DNA from: Nitrospirillum sp034653355
GTDB taxonomy: Bacteria; Pseudomonadota; Alphaproteobacteria; Azospirillales; Azospirillaceae
Direction: 5' to 3'
Assembly: GCF_034653355.1 (NCBI RefSeq)
Contig: NZ_JAYEER010000004.1
Location: 2,666,001-2,730,000, forward strand
DNA: 64,000 nucleotides
Shown here in pieces: positions 9,315-17,331 of this stretch. Below the pieces are notes generated by a model. That model worked only from the letters and a program-made list of their open reading frames with translations. It was not told where the DNA came from and made no database searches. A program made the position numbers and the translations under genes. The number at the start of each line of letters is the position of its first letter. Position 1 is the stretch's first letter.

Positions 9315-9802
9315 CAGGCGTTCCCCTCTTCGGATATCGGGTTGTCGGACCCCGGATCGGCGTCGGCCAGCCGCTCCATCAGGCCGGCCGCCAGGCGCAG
9401 CAGCTCGCGCTCGGTCGGGGTCAGGGTGGTGATCATGGCGCGGGCCAGGGCGGTGCGCCGGCCGTGCACGTCGCCGAACAGGGCCCGGCGGCCGGTATCG
9501 GTGATCTCGATGCGCACCTGGCGGCGGTCCACCGCGTCCGGTCGGCGGACGATGTGGCCCAGGCCCTCCAGGTCGGCCAGCAGGCGGGTCAGCGACTGCG
9601 GCTGAATGCGCAGGTAGGCGGCCAGCGCCGTGGCCGTGGCCGGCCCCTCGCGGTGCAACTGGCCCAGCACGCCCAGCTTGGTCGTGCTCATGCCCTCCGC
9701 CGGCCGGTTGGCCAGCAGGCGGCGGGACAGGGCGGTGGTGCTGCGGTGCAGCCGCCGCGCCGTTTCCAGCGCCGCCGCGAAGATGTCGTCATGCTCACTC
9801 AT
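9314..9802 (-). CDS. MarR-family transcriptional regulator
   Basis: 162 residues with a MarR winged helix: TKLGVLGQLHREGPATATALAAYL, the recognition helix QPQSLTRLLADLEGLGHI, and the wing RRPDAVDRRQVRIEITDTGRR. It is the first gene of a two-gene operon with the serine hydrolase. An imperfect palindrome just upstream of its start (9805-9822) is a good candidate for the autoregulatory operator. The ligand is unknown. The divergent neighbour side (9803-9885) is short and also abuts the end of the WYL regulator gene. Confidence 0.9.
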   Translation of the reverse strand: MSEHDDIFAAALETARRLHRSTTALSRRLLANRPAEGMSTTKLGVLGQLHREGPATATALAAYLRIQPQSLTRLLADLEGLGHIVRRPDAVDRRQVRIEITDTGRRALFGDVHGRRTALARAMITTLTPTERELLRLAAGLMERLADADPGSDNPISEEGNA

Positions 9803-9804
9803 AT

Positions 9805-9822
9805 ACCAAGCTATGGCTTAGT
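9805..9822. promoter_or_regulatory. Candidate MarR operator palindrome
   Basis: ACCAAGC TATG GCTTAGT is an 18-base imperfect palindrome (six of seven pairs match) centred 11 bases upstream of the MarR start codon. MarR proteins commonly repress themselves from such sites. The role is inferred from position and symmetry only. Confidence 0.4.
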
Positions 9823-9885
9823 ACATTATGGGAGTCAATGGACGGTTTCGGCAGTTATGTGACAATACAAGGAAAGACTATCTTA

Positions 9886-10598
9886 TCAATTTTCTGCGGC
9901 GCCCCTCGCCTGCCAGCGTCGGCGCATATCCTCCAGCCAGCGGTCGCGCAGGACGGCGGGACGGTCGGGATAGCGCTCGTCCAGGAAGTCGGCGGACGTC
10001 ACCCGGTCGGTGCGGAAGTGGCGGAAGTCGCGGCGCAGCTCGCACCACGCCACCAGCAGTCGCACGGTGTGGAAATAGGCGACGGTGACGGGCCAGACGA
10101 TGCGGTCGCTGCCCCGGCCGCCCTCATCGGCATAGCTCAGCCGAATTTTGCGGCCGGCGTGAATCCAGGCGCGGGTGTGGGCCATGTCCAGGCCGTCGGG
10201 CGTGGCGACCGGCGACCGGGGCGGCATGCGCGTCGCCGGCTCCAGCACGTAGGGGCGCAGGCGGTCGGGCACGGCGGCGGCGATCTTGGCGATCAGATCC
10301 TGGGCTGCCCGCGCCAGGGCCGGGTCGGCCTGGGTGCTGACCCATTGGGCGCCCAGCACGGCGGCCTCGATCTCATCCGGGGTCAGCATCAGGGGTGGCA
10401 GGTCGTACCCCTCCTCCAGCACATAGCCGATGCCGGCCTCCCCCGGATGGGCACGCGCTGGGCCATCAGGTCGGCAATGTCGCGATAGACGGTGCGCTTG
10501 GACGTCTCCAGTTCCGCCGCGATGGCGTCGGCCGTCAGGGGGCGCCGCGTGCGGCGCAGGATCTGGATGATCTGGAACAGGCGGTCGGCGCGTCTCAT
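9886..10598 (-). pseudogene. YafY-type HTH/WYL-domain regulator, frameshifted in a C5 run
   Basis: The N-terminal 53 residues (MRRADRLFQIIQILR, then TSKRTVYRDIADLMAQRVPIRG) are a canonical HTH_11 domain in one frame. The rest of the family consensus (EAGIGYVLEEGYDLPPLMLTPDE, then the WYL domain with PVTVAYFHTVRLLVAWCELR) continues in the next frame. The break is at the five-C run 10440-10444 (GGGGG on the coding strand); a sixth base restores CGG GGG GAG and a 237-residue protein. It faces the GST gene divergently, a common arrangement for YafY-type regulators that control their neighbour. If the missing base is a sequencing error the gene is intact. Confidence 0.82.
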
Positions 10599-10619
10599 AG
10601 GGGCATCCTGGTGTCACGC

Positions 10620-10641
10620 TGCTGACAGCATGTTGGCAGCA
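10620..10641. promoter_or_regulatory. Inverted repeat in the WYL/GST divergent promoter
   Basis: TGCTGACA-N6-TGGCAGCA is an 8-6-8 inverted repeat with one mismatch. It lies in the 113-base gap between the divergent WYL regulator and GST genes. It is a reasonable operator for the WYL regulator; a further partial half site (GGCAG) follows at 10646-10650. Confidence 0.4.
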
Positions 10642-10711
10642 GGATGGCAGTAGAACGGGGCCATCCACAAGCCACCGTGCCCCAAGCCACCACCCCTCGA
10701 GGAAGACCGCC

Positions 10712-11470
10712 ATGACCGCCACCCAGAGCAACCCCCGCCAGCCGATTTCCCTCTACACCGGCGGCGCCCTGTTCGGCCTGCCCGACGCCAGCCCCTTCTG
10801 CATCAAGGCGGAGGTGCAGCTGAAAATGGCCGGGGTGCCCTATGTGAAGGCCCAGGGCATGCCCGACCAGGGTCCCAAGGGGCAGATCCCGTATATCGAG
10901 GATGACGGCACCCGCCTCGGCGACAGCACCTTCATCCGCGCCCATATCGAGAAGACCTACGGCGTGGATCTGGACGCCGGCCTCACGCCCCAGCAGCGGG
11001 CGCTGTCCTGGACCATCGAGCGTCTGCTGGAAAACCAGCTGTACTGGACCGTGGTCTACAGCCGCTGGCTGATTCCGGAGAACTTCGCCAAGGGCCCGGC
11101 CCAGTTCTTCAACCGCGTGCCGGAGGCCGTGCGGGAAACCCTGCGTCAGCAGGTGCTGGAGCGGGTGACCAACAATGTGCGCGCCGCCGGTCCCGGGCGT
11201 CATTCGGATGCGGAGATCGCGGATCTCTGCGACCGCTCCCTATCCGCCCTGTCCCTGCTGCTGGGCGACCAGCCCTATTTCATGGGGGAGCGGGCCACAG
11301 CGGTGGACGCCATGGCGCTGGGCGTGCTGGCCAGCCTGCTGACGCCCTACTTCGATACGGAGGTGCGCCGCCGTGTGCTGAAGTACCCCAACCTGCTGGC
11401 CTACACCGACCGCCTGATGGCGCAGTTCTTCCCCGACTTCGCCTGGGCGCCGGCAGCTGCGGCGGCGTGA
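10712..11470 (+). CDS. Glutathione S-transferase family protein
   Basis: 252 residues, ATG preceded by GAGGAAG. The N-terminal thioredoxin-like half has LYTGGALFGLPDASPFCIKAEVQL with the PYVKAQGMPDQGPKGQIPYIED cis-Pro strand and the acidic DSTFIRAHIE glutathione-contact loop. The C-terminal half is all-helical, with the metaxin/Tom37-like ending (ATAVDAMALGVLASLL, KYPNLLAYTDRLM). This Fax/metaxin-like subgroup is common in Rhodospirillales. Glutathione conjugation is likely but the substrate is unknown. It is transcribed away from the WYL regulator, its likely controller. Confidence 0.85.
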   Translation: MTATQSNPRQPISLYTGGALFGLPDASPFCIKAEVQLKMAGVPYVKAQGMPDQGPKGQIPYIEDDGTRLGDSTFIRAHIEKTYGVDLDAGLTPQQRALSWTIERLLENQLYWTVVYSRWLIPENFAKGPAQFFNRVPEAVRETLRQQVLERVTNNVRAAGPGRHSDAEIADLCDRSLSALSLLLGDQPYFMGERATAVDAMALGVLASLLTPYFDTEVRRRVLKYPNLLAYTDRLMAQFFPDFAWAPAAAAA

Positions 11471-11535
11471 GGGAACCGCCGCCAGCTTCGCCTGTTGGGG
11501 CCCTGCCTCCATAACCCCAAGGAAGCAGGGCACCC

Positions 11536-13335
11536 ATGCTGGTTCAGCCGGTGGATTATTTCCTGGCCGCCTGGTTCGTCCTGGCGCTGGCGTCGGCCGT
11601 GTATGTCGGTATCGACCAATATCGCTGCAACCCGGAACCGCCGGTGATGAAGTGGGGCTTCATCCTCATCACCCTGTATCTCGGACCCCTCGGCCTTTTG
11701 CTGTACGTGCTGGTCGACAAGGAACCCCGGCCTGGCGCGCATGAGGCGTTCATCCGCCCCCTGTGGAAGCAGGGGGCCGGTTCCACCATCCACTGCGTGG
11801 CGGGGGACGCCACCGGCATCGTACTGGCGGCCGTGGTGACGGCGGCCTTCGGCCTGCCCATGTGGCTGGACCTGATCGTGGAATATCTGTCCGGGTTCGC
11901 CATGGGGCTGTTCATCTTCCAGTCGCTGTTCATGCGGTCGGCCATGGGCGGCGGCTATTGGCAGAACGTACGGGGCAGCTTCCTGCCTGAATTCATCAGC
12001 ATGAACTTCATGATGGCCGGCATGGCACCGGTCATGTGCTTCCTGATGATGGGGCGCGACATGCGCGCCATGGAACCGGCGGAACTGCTCTTCTGGGGCA
12101 CCATGGCGTTGGGCGTCGGCGCGGGGTTCGTCACGGCCTATCCCGCCAATGTCTGGATGGTGGCCCGGGGGATGAAGCATGGGCTGATGACCCAGCGGGA
12201 AGGAAGCCACCATCACCATGAGATGACGTCCGACGCGACCGGTGCCCAGATGGCCGCGCTGGGCGGCGTGTCGCTGCTGGCGCTGGTCACGGGCATGGCG
12301 GCGCCGGCCAACTGGCTGAATCTGGACGTGTCGGCGCGCGACGTGGGTGGGGCCATAATGCCACCCGGCATGGTCATGGACCGCGATACCCCGGCCGAAG
12401 CGATGCGCGACATGGCCGCCGTGGATCCGCGCCGGGTGACGGCGGCTTTTGGTATCGACGCCATGGGCGACCGTGCGTTGCCCTACCGGCTGGAGGACGG
12501 GGTGAAGGTCTTCGACCTGCGCGCGTCCGTCATCCGCTGGACCATCCTTCCCGGCGTCACCGTTGATGCCTATGCCTATAACGGCCAGGTCCCCGGGCCG
12601 CGCATCCATATCCGGCAGGGTGACCGGGTGCGCATCAACGTCACCAACGCGCTGCCGGAACCCACCACCGTCCATTGGCATGGCCTGACGGTTCCCAACG
12701 CCATGGATGGACCTGCCTGGGTGACGCAGCCGCCCATCCCGCCCGGCGGACGGTTCAGCTATGAATTCACGGCCGTCCAGCACGGCACCTACTTCTACCA
12801 CCCGCACGCCAACCCCGACCGCACGCAGGCCCTGGGGCTGTACGGCGCGCTGATCATCGACCCGGCCAACTCCAAGGACGAGGTGCCGGCCGACCATGAC
12901 TATGTGATCCAGCTGCAGGAATGGCTGCGGCGCGATGGGCTGACCTTCCCCGCCATGCCCATGGACGGCGGCCATCCCAATTATTTCACCATCAACGGTC
13001 GTGCCTATCCCGCGACGGAAACGGTGCGCATGAAGGTGGGTGAAACGCTGAAGGTGCGCTTCATCGGCACCAACACCGGCTTCATCCATCCCATGCACAT
13101 CCATGGCGGGCCCTTCCTGGTCGTGGCCCGCGATGGACAGACGCTGCCGCCGCCCGCGCGGTATGAGGCCGACACCGTGAATGTGGGGCCAGGCCAGCGC
13201 TACGACGTCATCTGGACGGCGCGCCTGCCGGGGAAATGGCTGATCCATTGTCATATTCCCCATCACACCACCAACAACAATACCGAATCGCGGGGCGGCG
13301 GCGGCTTGATGGTGGTGATCGATGTTCAGCCCTGA
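11536..13335 (+). CDS. DUF4396-multicopper oxidase fusion protein
   Basis: 599 residues. The N-terminal ~220 residues are a membrane domain of DUF4396 type with the family-like STIHCVAGDATG motif (His86, Cys87) and several transmembrane helices. A linker with four consecutive His (225-228) and one more helix (~240-257) follow. The C-terminal ~280 residues are a compact multicopper oxidase (cupredoxin) with the copper ligands HWH (380-382), HPH (422-424), HPMHIH (518-523) and HCHIPHH (571-577). The oxidase should face the periplasm, with copper detoxification or metal oxidation as family-level roles. The two parts are usually separate proteins, so the fusion is unusual; there is no stop or composition break at the joint. 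Confidence 0.85.
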   Translation: MLVQPVDYFLAAWFVLALASAVYVGIDQYRCNPEPPVMKWGFILITLYLGPLGLLLYVLVDKEPRPGAHEAFIRPLWKQGAGSTIHCVAGDATGIVLAAVVTAAFGLPMWLDLIVEYLSGFAMGLFIFQSLFMRSAMGGGYWQNVRGSFLPEFISMNFMMAGMAPVMCFLMMGRDMRAMEPAELLFWGTMALGVGAGFVTAYPANVWMVARGMKHGLMTQREGSHHHHEMTSDATGAQMAALGGVSLLALVTGMAAPANWLNLDVSARDVGGAIMPPGMVMDRDTPAEAMRDMAAVDPRRVTAAFGIDAMGDRALPYRLEDGVKVFDLRASVIRWTILPGVTVDAYAYNGQVPGPRIHIRQGDRVRINVTNALPEPTTVHWHGLTVPNAMDGPAWVTQPPIPPGGRFSYEFTAVQHGTYFYHPHANPDRTQALGLYGALIIDPANSKDEVPADHDYVIQLQEWLRRDGLTFPAMPMDGGHPNYFTINGRAYPATETVRMKVGETLKVRFIGTNTGFIHPMHIHGGPFLVVARDGQTLPPPARYEADTVNVGPGQRYDVIWTARLPGKWLIHCHIPHHTTNNNTESRGGGGLMVVIDVQP

Positions 13336-13384
13336 GATCCGGTTTCCGTGATGTGCAGGAGGGAAACGGGCGCCCCCCATTCGC

Positions 13385-13774
13385 CTATCCTTCGCGGAAC
13401 ACCAGTTCCAGAAGGATGGCGCCGCCGCCCGCGCTGGGGGGCGTGCGGATGAACAGCCGCCGTTCCCCCAGGTCGGGAAGGTCCATGGTGGAATAGGGGA
13501 TGGCCAGGCCCTCCAGCCTGGCCCGCAGGGCCCAGTAACGTTCCGACTGGCCATCCATGCGGAAGGCCACATGGTCCAGCATCTCCCCTGCCCGGCCCAC
13601 CGGGGCGCCCGATCCGGGGATCAGATGCACGATGGGGGCGTCCCCGGCGTACAGCCAGTACCCGGGGAAGTCGAAGGGCGGGCGATAGCCAGGCCTCAGG
13701 TCCAGCACCCTCTCCAGGAAGGATCGGGTGCCTTCCAGGTCGGCGGTGCGCAGGGTGGCGTGGTCCAGCTGCAT
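13385..13774 (-). CDS. VOC (glyoxalase/dioxygenase fold) protein
   Basis: 129 residues, close to one VOC unit. It opens with the typical first strand LDHATLRTADLEGTRSFLERVLDL and has metal-ligand candidates His5, His67 in MLDHVAF and a C-terminal acidic ILLELVF. Two beta-alpha-beta modules are visible. It lies 13 bases downstream of the deacetylase gene on the same strand and is likely the last gene of a three-gene operon. The substrate is unknown. Confidence 0.8.
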   Translation of the reverse strand: MQLDHATLRTADLEGTRSFLERVLDLRPGYRPPFDFPGYWLYAGDAPIVHLIPGSGAPVGRAGEMLDHVAFRMDGQSERYWALRARLEGLAIPYSTMDLPDLGERRLFIRTPPSAGGGAILLELVFREG

Positions 13775-13787
13775 GGCCGCCTCCGCC

Positions 13788-14810
13788 TCAGATCGTCTCG
13801 GTTTCGCGCACGGTCAGCGGGCTGGCGGCGGCGAAGCGGGCGATCTCATCCTTGCGCAGGAAGGTCACGCCGGGGTGGCTCTTGGCGTAGGTCAGGAACT
13901 TGTCCCACACCCGCACCATCTGCGGCGTGCCGCTGATGCGGTCATGCGCGCTGATGGACATCATGCGGCGGCGGTGGCCCGCCTCCTCATACAGCTGGTC
14001 GAAGTCCAGCGTGACCTGCTCCAGGAACTGGGTGGGCGTGTAGTTGCGGCCCTCGATCAGCACGATGTCGTTGTTGCGCAGGGTGTAGGGCACCACCACG
14101 AAGTCATGGCCGTTCACCTGCTCGATGAAGGGCTCGTCCCGGCTGATGTCATCGATGTGGTAGAGGTAGCCCAGCTCCCGCAGCAGCGGCAGGGTGTGGG
14201 GCCCGCGCCGCAGCCAGTTGGCGTTGTAGCCCACAGGGGTCTGGCCGGTGACCTCCGCCACCATGGTGCGGGCGTCGGTCAGGAACTGGCGCTCCTCCTC
14301 CCGGCTCATGGCGTATTCCGAACTCCAGCGTGGGCCGTGGCCGGCGGCCTCATGGCCGCGCTTCACGATTTCCCGTGCCAACTCGGGATTCTTGCGCACC
14401 GCCTCGCCGATCATGTGCGAGGTGACCTTGACGCCGTGCTTGTCCCATAGGTCCAGCATGCGGGGCACGCCCTCGCGATAGCCGTAGGCGAACCAGGTGT
14501 TGGCGACGGCGTCGCTGGGCACGCTGTCGGGGAAGTCCACCTTGGGGAAGGGGCTGTCGGTGCCCTTCAGCGGCTGGCCGCCGGCCTCGAACTGCATGGA
14601 GACGCTGATCACCAGGCGGGTGTCGCCGGGCCAGAAACCGCCCCCTTGGGACTTGGTGGCCGCCGGCTTGGCGGCGGCTGGGGCCTGGGTCTTGCCTTCG
14701 GCGGCGCCGGCGGTGGCGCCGCCCATCGCCATGCCGGCGGCCAGCAGGCCGGCACCAGCGCCGGCATGGGTCAGAAAGCCGCGGCGGCTGGCGGTGATGT
14801 CGGTGGGCAT
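13788..14810 (-). CDS. Tat-exported polysaccharide deacetylase-like protein
   Basis: 340 residues. A twin-arginine signal is clear: SRRGFLTHAG at residues 8-17 followed by a hydrophobic Ala/Gly/Leu stretch and AGAA. The body is a NodB-like (beta/alpha)7 barrel of the PuuE/allantoinase-related branch: LVISVSMQFEAGG in place of the classical TFDDG, KVTSHMIGEAVRKNPELA, and GHEAAGHGPRW with the metal-binding His pair. Folding before export suggests a bound metal. It may be an amidohydrolase or carbohydrate deacetylase in the periplasm; the substrate is not predictable. It sits between a SnoaL-like gene (26 bases upstream) and a VOC gene, all probably under the divergent LysR. Confidence 0.82.
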   Translation of the reverse strand: MPTDITASRRGFLTHAGAGAGLLAAGMAMGGATAGAAEGKTQAPAAAKPAATKSQGGGFWPGDTRLVISVSMQFEAGGQPLKGTDSPFPKVDFPDSVPSDAVANTWFAYGYREGVPRMLDLWDKHGVKVTSHMIGEAVRKNPELAREIVKRGHEAAGHGPRWSSEYAMSREEERQFLTDARTMVAEVTGQTPVGYNANWLRRGPHTLPLLRELGYLYHIDDISRDEPFIEQVNGHDFVVVPYTLRNNDIVLIEGRNYTPTQFLEQVTLDFDQLYEEAGHRRRMMSISAHDRISGTPQMVRVWDKFLTYAKSHPGVTFLRKDEIARFAAASPLTVRETETI

Positions 14811-14836
14811 GGCTGATTGCTCCTTCTCAACCGGGC

Positions 14837-15376
14837 TTACGGGGCCACCACGCCCAACTGGCGCAGCAGGGTCAGGTTGTCTTCGATGTGCCAGTTCTCG
14901 GCGATGCGGCCGTTCTGGACGCGGTAGAGGTCGGTGGCGATGAAATCGACCGTCTGGCCCTTGCCTCGCACGTCGCCGAAGCGGCCGGTGAAATGGCCCT
15001 GGAAGCGGAAGTGCACGGTCATCCGGTCACCGGCCACGACCAACTGTTCGACGCTGGCGGTCAGGTCCGGGATGGCGGCCCGCACGAAGGCGGAGGCGGC
15101 CAGCGGCCCCGGCACGCCCTGGGCGCGGCCCGGCGGCAGGGTACGGTCGGTGAAATCGGGCGCCAGGGCGGCGCGGGCCATGGCCTCGTCGCCTGAGGAC
15201 CAGAAGGTGGCGTAGCGGCGGGCCGCCAGGATCTCCGCGTCGGCCTGCGCCTTGGGCAGGCTGGCGTCGATGGTCACATGCTTGGGCTGGACCAGGGTCT
15301 CGGCGGCGAAGGCTACCGGGGCGGTTGCGGACAGCGCCAGGGCCAAGACGGTGCCGCGGACCAGGGACGGGGACAT
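14837..15376 (-). CDS. Secreted SnoaL/NTF2-like protein
   Basis: 179 residues, GGAG site 8 bases before the ATG at 15376. A Sec signal peptide occupies 1-24 (APVAFA|AETLV). The mature part has the NTF2-like SnoaL pattern: ARRYATFWSSGDEAMARAALAPDFTDR, a central FVRAAIPDLTASVEQLVVAGDRMTVHFRFQGHFTG, and the closing DLYRVQNGRIAENWHIEDNLTLLRQLG. SnoaL proteins are cyclases, hydrolases or binding proteins; which applies here is unknown. It is the first gene of the operon with the deacetylase and VOC genes, and diverges from a LysR gene. Confidence 0.82.
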   Translation of the reverse strand: MSPSLVRGTVLALALSATAPVAFAAETLVQPKHVTIDASLPKAQADAEILAARRYATFWSSGDEAMARAALAPDFTDRTLPPGRAQGVPGPLAASAFVRAAIPDLTASVEQLVVAGDRMTVHFRFQGHFTGRFGDVRGKGQTVDFIATDLYRVQNGRIAENWHIEDNLTLLRQLGVVAP

Positions 15377-15434
15377 TTGCGCGCTCCATCAGGGGGTGAA
15401 TTCGATGGCCTGACGGTACGCGCTTTGGATGTTC

Positions 15435-15484
15435 GCAAGAATACGCCATAGTCGGTAAGGTCTGTTGTGTTATATGCAAGAATA
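15435..15484. promoter_or_regulatory. Direct repeats in LysR/SnoaL divergent promoter
   Basis: GCAAGAATA occurs at 15435-15443 and again at 15476-15484, 41 bases apart, the second copy touching the LysR start codon. In a LysR-controlled divergent promoter this could be a pair of regulator half sites. Inference from position only. Confidence 0.3.
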
Positions 15485-16383
15485 TGGCTGACACTTTTTC
15501 CGATATGGCGACTTTCGTCCGCGTGGTTGAGGCAGGCAGCCTGTCCGCCGCGGCCCGCGACCTGGGGCAGTCGCTGGCCGTCATCAGCCGCCGCCTCAGC
15601 GGGCTGGAGGAGCGGCTGGGCGTGCGCCTGCTGAACCGCACCACCCGCACCCTGGCCCTGACGGAGGAGGGGGCGGCCTACCACGCCCGTTGCGTCCGCA
15701 TCCTGGCGGAGGTGGAGGAGGCGGAGATGGAGGCGGCCAAGGGCCGTCACACCGCCAGCGGCCTGCTGCGCCTCACCTGCACCGTGGCCTTCAGCCGCCA
15801 CTTGGCGCCTCTGCTGCAGGAATTCCAGGCGCTTCACCCGGGCCTGCAGGTCCACCTGCATGCCGCCGACACCCTGTTCAACATCATCGACAACGGCTTC
15901 GACCTGGCCGTCCGCTTCGGCGTGCTGGCGGACAGCAGCCTGATCGCCCGGCAGCTGGCGCCCAACCGGCGGGTCATCTGTGGCGCGCCCGGTTATCTCG
16001 ACCGCCGGGGCCGGCCCGAGGGGCTGGAGGATCTGCTGGGCCACGACTGTTTGCTGTTCGGCGACCCGCCGCCCGACCAATGGACCTTCGCCGACGGGCG
16101 CGGCGTTCGCGTGCGCGGCCCCCTCAGCAGCAATGACGGCGAACGGGCCCACGCCTGGGCGCGGGCCGGGGCCGGCCTGGTGCTGAAATCCGTCTGGGAT
16201 GTGTATGAGGATATCGAGGCCGGCCGGCTGGAGGTGGTGCTGCCCCACCTGCCGCTGCCGGCCGCCCCCCTGCACGCCGTCTATCCCCACAGCCGCCACG
16301 CCGCGGCCAAGGTGCGGCTGTGCGCGGATTTCCTGGCCGAGCGGCTGCGGCGCACAACGCCGGCGTTGGCCAATCATTCATAA
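15484..16383 (+). CDS. LysR-family transcriptional regulator
   Basis: 299 residues. The N-terminal winged helix is typical (FVRVVEAGSLSAAARDLGQSLAVISRRLSGLEERLGVRLLNRTTRTLALTEEG), followed by a long linker helix and a periplasmic-binding-protein-like effector domain (HLHAADTLFNIIDNGFDLAVRFGVL). It belongs to the AaeR/CrgA-like group seen next to small oxidoreductase operons. It diverges from the SnoaL-deacetylase-VOC operon and is followed 119 bases downstream by an SDR gene; either could be its target. Confidence 0.9.
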   Translation: MADTFSDMATFVRVVEAGSLSAAARDLGQSLAVISRRLSGLEERLGVRLLNRTTRTLALTEEGAAYHARCVRILAEVEEAEMEAAKGRHTASGLLRLTCTVAFSRHLAPLLQEFQALHPGLQVHLHAADTLFNIIDNGFDLAVRFGVLADSSLIARQLAPNRRVICGAPGYLDRRGRPEGLEDLLGHDCLLFGDPPPDQWTFADGRGVRVRGPLSSNDGERAHAWARAGAGLVLKSVWDVYEDIEAGRLEVVLPHLPLPAAPLHAVYPHSRHAAAKVRLCADFLAERLRRTTPALANHS

Positions 16384-16502
16384 AAGCGGAACGATAAAGC
16401 CAGTTCATGGCCATTTTTGCCAGGGACCTTGAAGCGTATTCCTTTGGGTGTCGGGCCGGCGATGACGCCAAGGCCCTCCTCCCAAGGAAAAGGATGCGCA
16501 TC

Positions 16503-17252
16503 ATGACCCGTTTGGCGAACAAGACCGCCCTGATCACCGGCGGCACCAGCGGCATCGGCCTGGAAACGGCCCGCCAGTTCATCAATGAGGGCGCCCGCGT
16601 CGCCGTCACCGGCAGCAGTGCCGCCAGCGTGGCGCAGGCCCGCGAGGCGTTGGGCGCCCAGGCCCTGGTCATCCAGGCCGACGCCGGCGACGTGGCCGGC
16701 CAGCAGGCGATCGCGGCGCAGGTGCGCCAGGCCTTCGGCACGTTGGACGCCGTCTTCATCAACGCCGGCGTGGCCGACTTCCGCCCGGTGGAGGCCTGGG
16801 ACGAGGCGGGCTTCGACCGCTCCTTCGCGGTGAACGTGAAGGGCCCCTACTTCCTGATCCAGGCCCTGCTGCCCCTGCTGGCCAACCCGGCCTCCATCAT
16901 CCTGAACACCTCGATCAACGCCCACATCGGCATGCCCAACTCCAGCGTCTACGCCGCCACCAAGGCCGCGCTGATTTCCATGGCGCGCACCCTGTCGGGG
17001 GAACTGATCGGCCGGGGCGTGCGCGTGAACGCCGTCAGCCCGGGCCCCATCTCCACCCCGCTGTACGGCAAGCTGGGCCTGGCCGAGGCCGACCTGAAGG
17101 CCATGGCCGCTGGCATCCTGGCGCAAATCCCGGCCGGCCGCTTCGGCGAACCGGCCGAGATTGCCAAGTACGTGGTCTTCCTGGCCTCCGACAAATCCCG
17201 CTTCACCGTGGGCAGCGAGTTGGTCATCGACGGCGGCATGAGTACGCTGTAA
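16503..17252 (+). CDS. Short-chain dehydrogenase/reductase
   Basis: 249 residues from the ATG at 16503; an ATG nine bases upstream is equally possible since AAGGAAAAGG precedes both. Classical SDR features are complete: TGGTSGIGLETA (TGxxxGIG cofactor loop), NAGVAD, catalytic Ser in LNTSINAH, and the YAATK active-site Tyr-Lys pair. The C-terminal GSELVIDGGMSTL is typical. It probably uses NAD(P)H on a small carbonyl or alcohol substrate. It may be regulated by the LysR upstream. A long perfect hairpin follows. Confidence 0.88.
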   Translation: MTRLANKTALITGGTSGIGLETARQFINEGARVAVTGSSAASVAQAREALGAQALVIQADAGDVAGQQAIAAQVRQAFGTLDAVFINAGVADFRPVEAWDEAGFDRSFAVNVKGPYFLIQALLPLLANPASIILNTSINAHIGMPNSSVYAATKAALISMARTLSGELIGRGVRVNAVSPGPISTPLYGKLGLAEADLKAMAAGILAQIPAGRFGEPAEIAKYVVFLASDKSRFTVGSELVIDGGMSTL

Positions 17253-17260
17253 GGCCGAAG

Positions 17261-17303
17261 GACGGGGGCCGGGCGGCCTTGATAAGGTCGCCCGGCCCCC
17301 GTC
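17261..17303 (+). terminator. Long hairpin, probable terminator of the SDR gene
   Basis: GACGGGGGCCGGGCG (17261-17275) pairs perfectly with CGCCCGGCCCCCGTC (17289-17303). The inner GCCTT/AAGGT extends this to 20 pairs (one G-T) around a three-base GAT loop. There is no U tract, so termination would be atypical or may be processing. It sits 9 bases after the SDR stop. Confidence 0.6.
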
Positions 17304-17331
17304 GCATTCCGTGGCTTGCGAGAAGACCCGT

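Noticed and set aside
11401..13572. A 700-residue open frame antisense to the multicopper oxidase
   Set aside because: Composition is typical of a mirror frame; no domain pattern is visible and the sense strand is fully explained.
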